Source: Emergomyces orientalis (taxonomy: Eukaryota > Ascomycota > Eurotiomycetes > Onygenales > Ajellomycetaceae). From it: a stretch of DNA of 64,000 nt. Location: positions 248,001 through 312,000 of the forward strand of contig MOWL01000049.1 of the NCBI GenBank assembly GCA_002110485.1. Reading direction: 5' to 3'. Position 1 is the first letter of the stretch. The number at the start of each line of letters is the position of its first letter. The notes beneath the pieces were generated by a model that made no database searches, was not told where the DNA came from, and saw nothing but the letters and a program-made list of their open reading frames with translations. A program made the translations under genes and the position numbers. Positions 33,781 through 45,580 of this stretch are shown here, in pieces.

Positions 33781-35211
33781 TACTAGTCATGATCTGTAAA
33801 TCAGCACCAGCCTCAGTATCATATCATGTACCCAAAGCTCCTCAGCTTGTCAGCCCATTAATAATGAACTCATTCATGGTGGGGATTATTATTTGATGAT
33901 AATACCGAAGTCGGTCGCATGCAATTCCAAACGCTAAAGCCCCGTTTTGAGCCCACTTGCTTCAAATGCTGCATGCAAGAGGAGAGAGGTCGGGGTGTTG
34001 ATTGAGAACACAAAGAAAGTGCTTGAAGCAGTCAACATCGGGAAGTGGTAATGAGTTAAATAGACAATTGAGGTTTTCCAAATGCACATGACAAAACAGT
34101 TTGACATCCACGATGTTGGCGCCATGGCCTACGAGCTGCCAAGGGATCGAGGCTTGCAACTAAATAGTATAGCCAGGGAGCTGTTGGCTATCTTAATTAA
34201 TTCGCGAATTGGGTGTGATTCGGCTGTTTCCTTCGCATTTGCAATTCATAGATAGTGATAGTGATAGTAGTGCAAGCAACATCGCATGAACGAAGGCGAG
34301 TCATTCCACCAGCAATATTTACATACATTCCTTTCCACGGTTGGATGCATTGGGATATGGGTAACCTCCGGGGGTGTTTTTCTTTGGCGATATCTTGTCA
34401 TACCCAAAGTCCAGTCAGTCGCCTTGCCCCCCCCCCCATTTGAGCACCCAGAGAGAACCCTGGAACTAATTGAGGTCCCCGAGTATGTATGTACTGTACA
34501 TGTAAAAGTACAAGCCAAACACGATTAAATCGCACCTCGATTTCTATAATATACCTGTGACAATAGCAAAGCTACTACTACCTGATTTTTCTTGAGCTTA
34601 CTGAGCGTAATCGATATTGTGTTCGCAGGGAGGTGTTGTTTGGGCACCTCTCGTGTATTTCTCAGCAACCATGTTCCCATCCGCAGGAAATAATACTCAT
34701 GGAATCATTTTGAAATACATTTTCAAAATCAGGATATTACAATCCCTCATTCCCTGTTATTTTATTTGATAGCAATATCAACCGCTGACTCTACAGAGTT
34801 AACTGCTTTTTACATATTCTTATCTGTGGGAAATAACCGGGTTGATTCGTATCTCAGGAGCAGCATCATATTGAAGACGTCGCGGACTTGCCCCTATTCA
34901 TTTTCCTGAATATCGGCCTGCCAATCTCAAGTTTCACCTCGTGAGGATACCTGGTAACTGATATCAAGGTGACGAAATTTCCGAAAGATGTTTCGAGATT
35001 GAAAATTGCTAGTAAATATGATGCGCGTTAAATTCGCCTTCACCATATGCAGCTGAAGAAGATAAAGCCAACACCACGTCTGTTCAATCCACATCGGTTT
35101 TGGTCAATTATATCAAAAAGTTAATCAACGAAGCTATCATATTCTTATATTGCATTATCTTCTCAAACCTTTCCGCACTTTCCCCCAAAACTATCATATT
35201 TATCCTACGTC
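33781..35211. other. intergenic
   Basis: No gene seen. A C8 run at about 34430. AT-rich leader before 35212. Confidence 0.5.
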
Positions 35212-35560
35212 ATGTCCAACCAAACTGAGGAAATGCTGAAGGCCTCTAATGAGGCCCAAACGTCTCTAGCGTTCCGCAGGAAACAGTACCCATGCTTCCA
35301 GAGGCGACGAGCTCTTGCCCGGCCGGAGTGATCAGGCCGCTGTAGAAGACCCCATGGGTTCGGGTGCAGATGCTAATACCGATGAACAACTTGGTATGTC
35401 GCCTTACCATCTGGCCCCCCCGGCTGCACACCTACAAGAGAGGGAAGTTCCATGATGGTCCCGGCCCAGGCGGGAGTAAAACAGTTCGGAATGATGCTAA
35501 CTGCGCCGTTATTTGACAGCCCGTGATGAGCAGGAAGATATTGATAAAAGAATATCATGA
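35212..35560 (+). pseudogene. small acidic hydrophilic protein gene with one frameshift
   Basis: The ATG at 35212 has a TATCCTACGTC leader and opens MSNQTEEMLKASNEAQTSL, then runs into an unrelated frame and stops. Shifting by one base near 35270 opens a frame rich in Ser, Asp and Gly that reaches a good donor (GTATGT at 35394). The 126-bp intron has a GCTAAC branch site and ends GACAG at 35519, and exon 2 closes with ARDEQEDIDKRIS. The splice signals and the acidic DTDEQLARDEQ-like ending argue for a real gene of about 70 residues, probably cytosolic and disordered. The single-base discrepancy may be a real lesion or an assembly error. No name is assigned. Confidence 0.45.
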
Positions 35561-36279
35561 GGGGAGAGAGGACGCGACAGGTGATGCGGCAGACTGGAAC
35601 TATGGGTGAAGAGGACCTGCCAGCGAGTTAATGTTAGAAGGCGGGGACTGATGGTCGATCACGCATGGACTTGGGGGGCTTCGATTATGTAATAAATATA
35701 TGCTATTGTGATTTCATGAAGTGTCTCCTGTAAAGGGCTTGAGAAATTAGGGACCGGTTTTGGGGATTAGGGGCAGGGTATACTTGCAATATATGCAACG
35801 GATTGATGTGCCTATAAAATTGCAATGATATATTCCTTGTTCTGCCTTGGTTAAGAGCGATGTTCTACTGAATGCGTGTGTAGTTGCTATGATAGGAGTT
35901 TGTGTTTGTTATGAGTAAGTTACTACGCCGACCCGTTAGTTAACTATTACTACTAGATACCGGGATGACGAAACCCTTCATTGTCAACTGAAGCGCAACG
36001 CAATGCTGGGGCTCTGACTGGACCCCTAAAGAGGCCCTTTTTAGTAGAATATATTGGAGAATTAAAAGCCAGTGCAGGGTAGTTTTAGTAGGGTTGCTGA
36101 CGGGAGATGGCGAAAATGCGGACACATACCCGGGAGGATGCCTTGAATCAGGGGGTTGCCCACCTGCGTCATGATCCGAGCTCAATATAAATACTACATC
36201 CCCCCACCATCAACATATCTAGATGTCCATGACCCATAAGCACAAATTCCACACACATAGTTGATTTAGATTAATCAAC
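35561..36279. other. intergenic
   Basis: No gene seen. Promoter of the hydrolase gene at the right end. Confidence 0.5.
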
Positions 36280-37483
36280 ATGGCGACAATCGCTTTCCCC
36301 TCCCTTGCCCGCGCTCACACCATCCCCGCCTCTCAGCATAGATACACCTACATCTACTGCCCACCCAGCACCACCACCACCACCCTCCCCACTCTCCTCT
36401 TCCTCCACGGATTCCCTTCTTCCAGCTACGACTGGCGCCACCAAATCACCTTTTTCACAGGGAAAGGCTATGGCGTTCTTGCCCCTGACTTGCTCGGTTA
36501 CGGCCAGAGCACGACAAGCGACAACAATGACGGCAGCAATCTGACACAGCCAAAGGAGCTGTCAGACTACAAAGCCAAATTGATGTCCACAGATATCATC
36601 GCGCTGCTGGATCATGAGAATATATCGGCGCCCGTACACGCCGTGGGGCATGATATAGGCTGCTACCTGCTCTCAAAACTAGTGAACTATTACCCCGCAA
36701 GGTTTGCGAGCTTGTCATTTCTGGCGGTCCCATACCACAAGCCTGAGGAACGATTTGATCTTGATTTAATCAATAAGATGATGAAACAGGTTGTAGGGTA
36801 TGAGAAGTATGGGTATTTGAGTTTTTTTGTGTCCGAGGAGGCGGCGGGCCTTATCGAGGATCACGTAAGTAATGGCGGCCATCCATTAGCTACCAAGATG
36901 TTATATATTTTCATAGATGCTGAAAACAGATTGGTTAATGGAACCGCCTAGATGGAATCGTTCTTCACACTATTCTATGCCGCAGACGCAGATTTATGGA
37001 TCGAGCATCTGAGCCCCACAGGGGCTCTGGAGACATGGCTGCGAAACGATCGCAAGGGGCCATTAGCCCCTTTCATCACTGAAGCAGTGCGTACCCAGAA
37101 ACAATTAATTCTATGCCCCCATATACCGATCACCAAGCTCAATTCTTATATATTTCCCCTTTTCCCCTAAATAGGAGAAAGACACCCACTTCAAAATCAT
37201 GCGCGGCCACTACAAATCCGTGCTGATGTGGTATCGCATCCTGATCGGTAATCTCAATCTCGACGACGAGACACAGGCAAAGTTAGACCCGAGAGTCAAC
37301 CAGCCCGTGTTGATGGTCAACCCGAAACCGAGCCGAGTGAACCCACCAGGCGCAGAGGAGATCATGAAACCATTTGTGGAGAATTTGACTGTCAAGGAGG
37401 TTGGTGCTGACGGGCATTGGATGCAGTTGGAGGCGAGGGATGAGATTAATGAGGTTTTGCTGGGATTTTTTGATCGGCTGTAG
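36280..37483 (+). CDS. alpha/beta hydrolase, epoxide-hydrolase type (342 aa)
   Basis: Three exons: 36280-36864, 36952-37086 and 37175-37483; introns of 87 and 88 bp; joined length 1,029 nt. The fold marks are in order: LLFLHGFPSSSYDWRHQI (oxyanion HGFP, about residues 39-56), APDLLGYGQS, the nucleophile elbow AVGHDIGCYLLSKL with Asp as nucleophile, and the catalytic His in GADGHWMQLEARDEINE near the C-terminus. An Asp nucleophile with HGFP is typical of soluble epoxide hydrolases and haloalkane dehalogenases; fungal members are mostly epoxide hydrolases. No signal peptide, so cytosolic. The lid Tyr residues lie in the central part (YEKYGYLSFF). Physiological epoxide unknown. Confidence 0.88.
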
Positions 37484-38226
37484 ATTGGTGTGGTGTTTGT
37501 GAAAGGGATAGATAGTAATGGTGGACAAATCTCTGCTCTGGTTTAATATACATATATATCGGTGGAATTAGATACTAATCATACGGCAAAGAAGAAATAT
37601 ACCCCCTTATTCTCCTATTTCTAAAGTCGGAATATTCCCCAGGGGACGAGACATGGGCTGTCAAGGCCATGCCGCATTTCGAATGGTGGCAGCACTGATT
37701 AAGATGATAATGGGTAATTTGACCATCGAAGGTATAAGGCGATATTCAAGCGGATGATAGAGGGGAGGCTGAGTTAGCTAGCAAAATGTCATTGATCGTT
37801 CCTTGGTAGAAATGTATTTAGGATCCCCTATTTTTTAACCTTCGTGAGGGTAACGTTAACTACTGGTTACGCCTTGAGCTTTCGGTCCGTCAAATGCTTA
37901 ACCAAGGTATGTTGCCGAAGCCCTCATTGGCCGGACTTTTCCCCGATGAGCCCAGGGCTTAACTCCTATTTTCCCCCTCCATGTCAACTGTAGGTGGGGG
38001 TGTAGATAGCGGAGTTCTTTCAAGGGAATATGGGATGATATCACATTCGATTTTCATTTAACCCCTCATTTCTCTGCTGATGTTTCGCTACGTGTATATA
38101 ATTTGAATTTAAGCATCTTTTAATTTATTCATTCATTCTCGATTAAATATATAAAAAAAATCCATACAACGAAAGCAAAAAATAGTATTAAATATACATC
38201 CATACCTCTATCCATAAACCCCAAAA
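37484..38226. other. intergenic
   Basis: No gene seen. AT-rich leader with ATATATAAAAAAAATCC just before the aldolase gene. Confidence 0.5.
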
Positions 38227-39096
38227 ATGTCCCTAAAATCCAACCGCGCCCTCCCCCTCCTCAACGCCGCCGTCGCCGGCAACTACGCCGTCCCAGGCAT
38301 CTGCTGCTACAACCTCGAAGGAATCCTCGCCACCGTCCGCGCCGCAGAAGCCAAACGGTCCCCAGCCATGATCCTCCTTTTCCCCTGGGCCATCCACTAC
38401 GCCGACGGCCTCCTCGTGCACGCCGCCGCCAGCGCCGCCCGCGCTGCCTCCGTGCCCATAACGCTACACCTAGACCACGCACAAACGCCTGAGATCATCA
38501 AGAAAGCGGCGGATATGGAACCGCTGACGTTCGATAGTATCATGGTTGACATGAGCCATTACGAGAAAGGGGAGAATCTGGCGCGAACGGCAGAGCTGGT
38601 GGCATATTGCAATGCGCGGGGGATTGCGACGGAGGCGGAGCCGGGAAGGATTGAGGGTGGGGAGGATGGGGTGGCGGATACGGCGGAGATGGAGCTGGAA
38701 GGCCTATTGACAACGCCCGAGGAGAGTGGGGAGTTTGTGGCAACGGGTATTGATTGGCTGGCGCCTGCTTTCGGGAATGTGCATGGGTCGTATGGGCCGC
38801 GGGGGATCCGGCTGGAGTATGATCGTTTACGGAGGATTAATGAGGCGGTTGGGGATCAGGTGCGACTTGTGTTGCATGGGGCGGATCCGTTTACGAAGGA
38901 GATTTTTGACAGGTGTATTGAGTGTGGGGTGTCGAAGGTTAATGTTAATAAGGTTGTTAATAACGAGTATGTACGGGTGCAGAGGGAGAAGGCAGGGAAG
39001 GTTCCTATTACTGTCTTGCACGAGGAGGTGACGGCAGCGATGCAGAGGGCGGTGGAGGGGGTAATGGATATGTTGGGGTCGACGGGGAAGGCGTAG
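38227..39096 (+). CDS. class II ketose-bisphosphate aldolase family protein (289 aa)
   Basis: Single exon with ATG 38227. It belongs to the zinc-dependent class II aldolase family (fructose/tagatose-bisphosphate aldolase, GatY/KbaY branch). LHLDHAQT holds the catalytic Asp and a zinc His. TEAEPGRIEGGEDG is the E-x-E..GG.EDG signature of the tagatose/GatY branch. NVHGSYGP and LHGADPF carry the zinc His residues and the phosphate loop, and VNVNKVVNNEY is the phosphate-binding N-x-N-T/V segment. The reaction is reversible cleavage of a ketose-bisphosphate into dihydroxyacetone phosphate plus an aldehyde. In many fungi this domain is fused to LtnD and OtnK-like modules for four-carbon acid use; here it stands alone, with the LtnD-like gene 18 kb away. 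The coding sequence is GC-rich at third positions. Confidence 0.88.
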   Translation: MSLKSNRALPLLNAAVAGNYAVPGICCYNLEGILATVRAAEAKRSPAMILLFPWAIHYADGLLVHAAASAARAASVPITLHLDHAQTPEIIKKAADMEPLTFDSIMVDMSHYEKGENLARTAELVAYCNARGIATEAEPGRIEGGEDGVADTAEMELEGLLTTPEESGEFVATGIDWLAPAFGNVHGSYGPRGIRLEYDRLRRINEAVGDQVRLVLHGADPFTKEIFDRCIECGVSKVNVNKVVNNEYVRVQREKAGKVPITVLHEEVTAAMQRAVEGVMDMLGSTGKA

Positions 39097-39580
39097 ATTG
39101 TTGTTAGTTGTTTATTTATATGGTTTAATGACTTGGGGTTATTATTACAGATTTAACCGAGGATAAGGATGATGTTTCTTTTTTAAATTGATAAATCTCC
39201 ATATATGTACAGAGGCAAAGAATGCAACAAAGAAGCGAAAGAATATAACTAATAGATTGAGCAATGTGTCGACACAAGAAGCTAAAAACTCAAGACTCAA
39301 AATGAAAGGAAATAGTTAAAGAACAGGCGAAATCTCCGTATTCCATTACATGCATTTTCAATGCGTGAGATGGAGAATCCAGGGCACTTTTGCTTTTGAT
39401 TAGGATCTAGACCCGAGGTGCAGGGTCGTAATAATGTCACGGCGCAGCGAGATGCACAAGAAAATGAAATGATTGCAGCACAAAGGTAGCTGATGGCACC
39501 ATCAACACAGGCACAAACCAATTGGAGGATACAAACACATAAGAAAGGATTTGAAAAATCGAACACTGCATGACCTATAT
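39097..39580. other. convergent 3' flanks
   Basis: No gene seen; 3' regions of the aldolase (+) and SDHB (-). Confidence 0.5.
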
Positions 39581-40549
39581 TCATGCAAAGGCCATCATCT
39601 TCTTAATCTCCGCAATGGCTAGGCCGGGGTTCAATCCCTTGGGGCAGGTCCTCGAGCAGTTGAGGATGGTATGGCATCTGTACACGCTCATGCTGTTGTC
39701 GAGATCAGCCTTGCGCTCCTCGGTCTTCTCGTCGCGTGAGTCGGCCAACCACCGGTAGGATTGCAGCAGCAAAGCGGGGCCGAGGTATTCTTCCGAGTTC
39801 CACCAGTAGGAAGGGCAGGAGGTTGAGCAGCAGGCGCACAGGATGCACTCGTAGAGCCCATCGAGCTTCTTGCGCTCTTCGGGTGATTGGCGGTGTTCAC
39901 GGCCCTAAAAGTGATGTGAGTGGTTGTGTTCTACAGGGCTATTATTGTAATAGAGATAGTGCGGGGACATACATCTGGCGACGGGGTGTCGCGCTGCAGG
40001 TATGGCTTGATGGATTTGTATTGTTTGTAGAAGTAGGTCATATCTGGGACCAAATCTTTGACCACGTAGGTGTGCGGAAGGGGGTAGATTCTGGATTCTT
40101 TAGCGGTGTCGGTGGGAATACGGCCTGTCAAGTCAGTATCAACAAAGTACCAATGCATGGAGACTTAACATACATAGGCAAGCCAAGGTATTGACGCCGT
40201 CAATGTTCATGGCACAGCTACCACAAATGCCCTCTCTGCAACTTCTCCGGAAGGTCAAGGTGGGGTCTTGCTCGTTCTTTATTCTGATCAAGGCATCCAG
40301 TACCATGGGGCCGGTCTTGTTCAGGTCAAGAGTGTAGTTCTGCATGTGCGGCTTCTCGGTGGGCGTGTCCGGGTTCCATCTGTAGATCTTGAAGGTCTTG
40401 AGTTTTGGGGATTGTGATGTGGCTGGGGTAGACTGATCGGCGATCTTGGAGCCAGTCTCGACGGTGGCATAGGATCTCGAGGCTACAGAGGAGCGGAAGA
40501 GAGGACGAGAAACCGCAAGCAGGCGGGAGGTAGGGCGTAGGGAGGCCAT
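39581..40549 (-). CDS. sdhB: succinate dehydrogenase iron-sulfur subunit SDHB (283 aa)
   Basis: Exons 40549-40174, 40124-39973 and 39904-39581; introns of 49 and 68 bp (first with TACTGAC branch site); 852 nt in frame. This is the electron-transfer subunit of mitochondrial complex II and the TCA cycle. It has a basic, Ser/Arg-rich mitochondrial presequence of about 30 residues. The 2Fe-2S domain has SCREGICGSCAMNIDGVNTLAC. The C-terminal ferredoxin domain has CILCACCSTSCPSYWWN and CHTILNCSRTCPKGLNPG, giving the 4Fe-4S and 3Fe-4S clusters. The histidine of CHTILNC is the residue that shapes the ubiquinone site and is the known place where carboxamide fungicide resistance arises; it is present here as His. 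A GAA/CTT repeat sits in the 5' region. Confidence 0.97.
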
Positions 40550-41717
40550 ATTGAGGATTTTCGACGTATCCAAGTGGAGGAGAGATCGGGGCAATGTTCG
40601 TCTTCCCCCTCTTTTTGTTATTCCTTTTCTTCCTCTTCTTCTTCTTCTTCTTCTTCTTCTTCTTCTTCGATTTCTTGCTGCTCTCTGTGTGAGATCAATT
40701 GAGGTGTTGTCTGATATTGTCCCTAGATGTTGTCCTTGATGTTCTTGGTGTCCTTGTATGTTCTGTTGTTTCTTTCTTTTCGCCAACCTCGGGAAACGGG
40801 CAGGTTCCGGTTATGTCAGCACACTCAGCCAATCACGGGACTGTGATTACCACATACATCGGGAGACTGGACATTTGCAGATATTTATAAAGAGATATGT
40901 ACTATATTATATATATATATATATTTGTATTTATATTTATATTGCGAGGTACTGAATATATTATACCACCTATACTATACCTCTTAACAACTCCCAGAAT
41001 TACCCTCCAATACGAGAACTGTCGAGTTGTCTCGTTCGATTCCACCGGACGAAGCTTTTGTCTCCGATGTTTCCATGCCAAAACCAAAGTCACATGACAT
41101 CCCGTCTCCGTTCCCATTCTTCCAGACTTCCATGCCCTAATTTCCTATCCTGGCCATAGCCCTTGTCCTTCTAGTCCAGCCCATTCGTTCTACTCCTCCC
41201 CATCAACCCCATGTTGATATAGACGTTATACTACGATGAATGTAGACTAACCACAGTCGGCGCATTGTCAGATTGAGACACCACCGCCCGTGTCTCTCTC
41301 TCCTCTCTCATCGCTACATCGACCATGGCTTGACACTCAGCTACCACTCTCTTTTGATTTATCCTGAGAATTGATTCGTTCTCCAGTCACTCATTAACCA
41401 AGGTTACTACTTGCTTGCTTACCATGTAACTACGTAACATTCACTCCTTCTAAAGCCCCTGAGATCTCGGCGCAGAGGGAAGAAATATACCCGAGATAAC
41501 ACTCTATGCGGACGGGAATTGAGCAGTCTGTCCAAGAAAGACACGCCAGACACTCTTTGGTCTGATATCGACCAAAGCCAGCACATCTCTGGCCCAAACA
41601 GCCCTGCACGGAACGTACTATCATGAATACAAACGATCTCCCAATTACCATTTCAAACACATTCAACACGCTCATTTAAAGGAAAACGTCCTCCAAAAAG
41701 AAAAAGAAAACAAAATC
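40550..41717. other. divergent promoter region
   Basis: Shared upstream DNA of SDHB (-) and the beta-barrel gene (+). Holds a CTT/GAA tract at about 40634-40668 and an AT run at 40907-40926. No gene seen. Confidence 0.55.
40634..40668. repeat. CTT/GAA trinucleotide repeat in SDHB leader
   Basis: About eleven CTT triplets, GAA on the SDHB strand, some 85-120 bp upstream of its ATG. Confidence 0.85.
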
Positions 41718-42746
41718 ATGCCCCCATCAATCAGCAGCACCATCTCCTCCCTCACCCGCACCATCTCCTCCACCAGCATCCACAGCCTCAAAGACGATCC
41801 GATCCCCCCTCTACCAGACCGGCCCGCGCCCGCGCTCCCACAGCCAGGACCTGCCACGATAAAGCATGTCAGAACCGGCTCCGCGCAAGTCTCCATCACT
41901 GAAATCCCCAGGCGCAAACCCGTCGCCATCCCCGCTACTACCACCACGACAACCATAATTGCAACACCTTATCTGAACTCACCCTCGGCAGAAGACGGCA
42001 CCACCGCTGCCACAAACCCACCGCGGCCGCCCTTTTTCGACAAACTCAAGCGCCCCTTCACTCAATTGGCAACCGCAGCATGGCTACCACGATCACCACC
42101 GCAAGCACATATCAGTAAACTCAAAATCAAACTGCCCTTCCAGTCTAACAAGAAGAAACAGCGCATCTTCCTCGGTGCAATTTGCGGCGTGATACTCCTC
42201 CACGTCATCCTCATCATCGGGCTGGCGGCGGGCCTTTCGGCGCGGAATAAGAAAAACGGCCACCCTTACTCTGATCTCCCGCTCCCCAGCGTTCATGGCG
42301 GGCCGTATACAGGTGATTTGACGTACTACGCGCCAGGGCTAGGTGCTTGTGGTATTGACAGCACATCTTCTGAGGCTGTATGTGCGGTGTCACAGTACCT
42401 GTATGATGCGGTGCGTACGGGGACGAATCCGAATGCGAATCCGCTGTGTGGGAAGAAGTTGCGGTTGAGAAAAGGGGGGAGGAGTGTGGATGTTACGGTT
42501 GTAGATCGGTGTATGTTCTTCTTTTCTCCGAATTTTATTTTTTATTTTTTTATTTTGTGTTTGGATTTTTAGTTCTGGTTAAGAATGGATATGCTGACTG
42601 TGTATGTTGCAGGTGTTGGCTGCAAACCGAATGATATCGATGTGTCGCTCAGCGTGTTTACGCAACTCGCGTTGGAAGCGCATGGGCGTGTGGATGTGCA
42701 GTGGGCGTGGTTGGATGAAACGCCTCTCCCACATCGGCCAGGGTAG
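41718..42746 (+). CDS. type II membrane protein with double-psi beta-barrel (RlpA/expansin-like) domain (308 aa)
   Basis: Exons 41718-42510 and 42613-42746; a 102-bp intron; 927 nt in frame. Layout: a Ser/Thr/Pro-rich cytosolic tail of about 140 residues, a basic patch (KLKIKLPFQSNKKKQR), one transmembrane helix (IFLGAICGVILLHVILIIGLAAGLSA, about 153-178), then an external domain. The external part shows the DPBB pattern: GDLTYYAPGLGACGI, ending in VDVTVVDRCVGCKPNDIDVSLSVFTQLA. This resembles the plant-expansin D1, barwin and fungal RlpA-like fold. The D in NDIDVS is the conserved Asp of such domains. It lacks the second expansin domain. Secreted DPBB proteins bind or loosen wall polysaccharides, and a membrane-tethered form would act at the cell surface. 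The substrate is inferred. Confidence 0.82.
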
Positions 42747-42900
42747 GTCAGTCGTGGGATGCCGGGTTTATCCTTTGGATTGTGGGAAAGGGACCGGAGT
42801 TTTATTCTATGAGGCTGATGCTTTTCTTTTCTTTTTCTTCTATATGTCTTTTTGGGCGATTGAGCGGTTACGTTTGGTTGGTATATATTTGTTTCTCTCT

Positions 42901-42931
<31 letters not shown>

Positions 42932-43243
42932 GCGATATATTTATATCTTTTAGGTATCGCCCACCCAAGCCAATCTTTACGCCTCCAAGGCATTTCAACC
43001 CTTGATAGGTCGTTTATGAATACCCTCCTTTCGTTCTTTTGCTCATTTTGTATACATATCATATGATATAGTATCAATTGCACTCCAGATAGCTATGTGG
43101 TATTGTTTGGTCTATATCCGTCGCCAGAAAAAGAGGTCCAAGGGCAAATTTTGAGTCCAAACCACCATCGTGATATCCTATGACATGACATGATTGTATG
43201 TCATACATTTATTCTCACCCTCCCGTAAACCCCAAATCCAAAA
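42747..43243. other. convergent 3' flanks with 28-T run
   Basis: No gene seen. T28 run at 42904-42931. Confidence 0.55.
42904..42931. repeat. poly-T run (28 T)
   Basis: Uninterrupted T28 between convergent genes. Confidence 0.9.
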
Positions 43244-44965
43244 TCAATAATCGGGAAATTCCGCCTCAACCTCTTCCCTCCACGCCCTGAGTCCGCCCTG
43301 GATATCCCCAACCCACCGCTCGCCACCCCTATCTACACCCAGCTCTTTCAGCTTCCGTACGGCCACCTGCGAGTCATTTCCCAATCTACACACGACATGT
43401 ATCGGTTTGGTGGGGCACGTGTCCAGAAGGGAAGAAGGGTACCAGGACGGGAGAGGGGAGGCTGTTGTTGGGAGAGTACCACTGGCCCTTGATTCAGCAG
43501 CCGGCTGTACCACAGAGGTGGAGGACGAAGAGGTGGACGACAAGATCTGCGATATCGGAATATTAACACTCCCGTCCAGCGCGCCCAGACCATACTGCAC
43601 CGCCTCCCGCACGTCGATTAGTATTGGCCCCTCCCCCTCCTGCTCCTGCTGCAGCTCTCTATACCGCCTCCAATACTCCTTAGCCGATATCCGCTCCTCA
43701 ACTCCCAACAGCGCCTCCGCACCCACCACCCCGCCGCAAAACTGCACATAATCCATCGACCCGCTACGCAGGGAGTCCAGCGTAATCGTCCGGGCTGCCG
43801 GCGAACATGCTGCGCAGTCCCGTCGCCGCGGTCGCAGGCGTATGCTACGGAACGGCGGGCTGGAGAAGGCTGAGAAGAGGTGGAGGGTTGGCGGTATGGA
43901 TGTGGGTGCCGTTTTATCGGCGCTTTGCGTGGTGGTTTGTGTCAGGACGCGGATCGTCTCGAGGGCTTGGAGGACGCCCATGACTCCGACGACGGGGCCG
44001 AGGATGCCGCCGTCGGCACAGCTGGTGACGCTGGCGGCCGGGGGTGGTTTGGGGAAGACGCAGCGGTAGCATGGCCCGCCGGTGCTGGCGCTGGTGTTAT
44101 TGGACGGCGTGGATGGTTTATCGGACGGCTTTTGTGGGGGGTAGTTGAGCACCATTAGCTGTCCTTCGGTGCGGAGGGCGGAGGCGGAGACGAGGGGTTT
44201 TCCTAGGAGGACGGCGGTGTCGGAGATTAGGTAGCGGGTTGCTGGGTTGTCGGTGCAGTCGAGGATGATGTCGTAGGGAGTGAAGATTGAGGGGGCATCG
44301 GCGGGGGTTAGGTGGTTATGGTAGGGGATATATTTGGGGTGTGGGTTTAATCTGTAGATTTTAACTCAGTGGAATGTTTGAAAGAGGTATATCTAGTATT
44401 TAAAATCAACAAGACGTACTCTTTCAAATACTCAATCGCGCTATCCACCTTAAACTTGCCCACGTTCCTCGTTCTATGTAGCACTTGTCGATGAAGGTTC
44501 GATGCCTCGACCGTATCCCCATCCACAATCCCTATCATCCCAATCCCAGCCCCAGCCAGGTACATCGCAGCGGGACATCCCAGCCCTCCCGCACCAATGA
44601 TGAGAACAGATGATCCGCGAAGTTTCATTTGCCCTGTAGCAGAAGATCGCACATATTAGCCGCTGTTCCTATTTTAACAAGCAGTCGTCCGGCGCTAGAA
44701 ACATACCCTCCAGCCCGATCTGCTCGACAATCATCTGCCGTCCATATCGTCGATACTCATCCTGCTCGAGTGGATATCTCCGTTTTCGTTCACTGGGCAC
44801 TTTCCCCTCATTCAGTTGTTCCGGCTCACTCGAAGTCGTTATTATTGTCTCCGCCGCAATCTGCCGCTCCGTGCGCTCGAGTTCGGCTTTCAGATGGGAG
44901 AGCTGTGCTTCGGTGGTGGCGATTTGTTGCTGGAGGAGTTCGCGGGATTTTAAGAGGTTTTTCAT
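43244..44965 (-). CDS. uba4: UBA4/MOCS3-type adenylyltransferase-sulfurtransferase (526 aa)
   Basis: Exons 44965-44707, 44633-44420 and 44351-43244; introns of 73 and 68 bp; 1,581 nt in frame. This enzyme activates the C-terminus of the ubiquitin-like carrier Urm1 (and, in fungi, the small subunit of molybdopterin synthase) by adenylation and passes sulfur to it for tRNA thiolation and molybdenum cofactor synthesis. N-terminal coiled coil (residues 1-45), then the E1-like domain: RYGRQMIVEQIG, LIIGAGGLGCPAAMYLAGAG (ATP), DGDTVEASNLHRQ. The structural zinc is held by two CxxC pairs (CYRC and CAAC), and SCADGGILGP carries the E1-type cysteine. The C-terminal rhodanese domain (about 400-526) has the active cysteine in VVCRLGNDSQ. 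The homologue in Aspergillus is CnxF. A Ser-rich insert in the rhodanese domain is slightly long. Expected in the cytosol. Confidence 0.95.
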
Positions 44966-45580
44966 TTTTTTTTAATCTCTTTTATCGTTTTGTGTTTTCC
45001 TCTAGCGATTCCTGTGTAAAAGGCTGTTTGGTTTATGGATGGGGTTTATATATGGTGAGTGGAAGGTGGGGGTTTGGCGGGGGTGAGAATGGTCATATAA
45101 TTATTTTTTGATATCCGGAGTTAACTTTAATTCGCAACACTTGAGTTTATAAATATATGTGACACATCAAATTATTTTTCATGTTGTGTATTCTAGTTTC
45201 TTAACTCCATCATGATATCGTTTCTTCCTTCAGGAAGTCACAGTATATACAATCCCAAATGCCCCAAAAACCAAGCTCCGTCAAGAAAACTCCGTACACC
45301 GGATTTTATGTCCCATGGACGCCCCCTCTTGGGTTCCGTGTATCATCCATGCGGGCTGTCTCAGTATACATTCCATAGCTGGCGTATGTAATCATTCAAC
45401 ACTTGCAGGAAACACCTGTATACATCCCGGACCACAGTCGCAACAGCATACACACAAAATCATGTAGGCATATTCTCCACTTGAAGAGATAAATGAGGAA
45501 TCCTTGAGAGGATATTGAGCATTCCACGATTGATCGTCACACAGCGCGATAAATCCATCAAAAGAAAGAGCACTCTCTCC
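44966..45580. other. intergenic
   Basis: No gene seen. Promoter of UBA4; an AACTCCGTA motif at 45288-45296. Confidence 0.5.
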
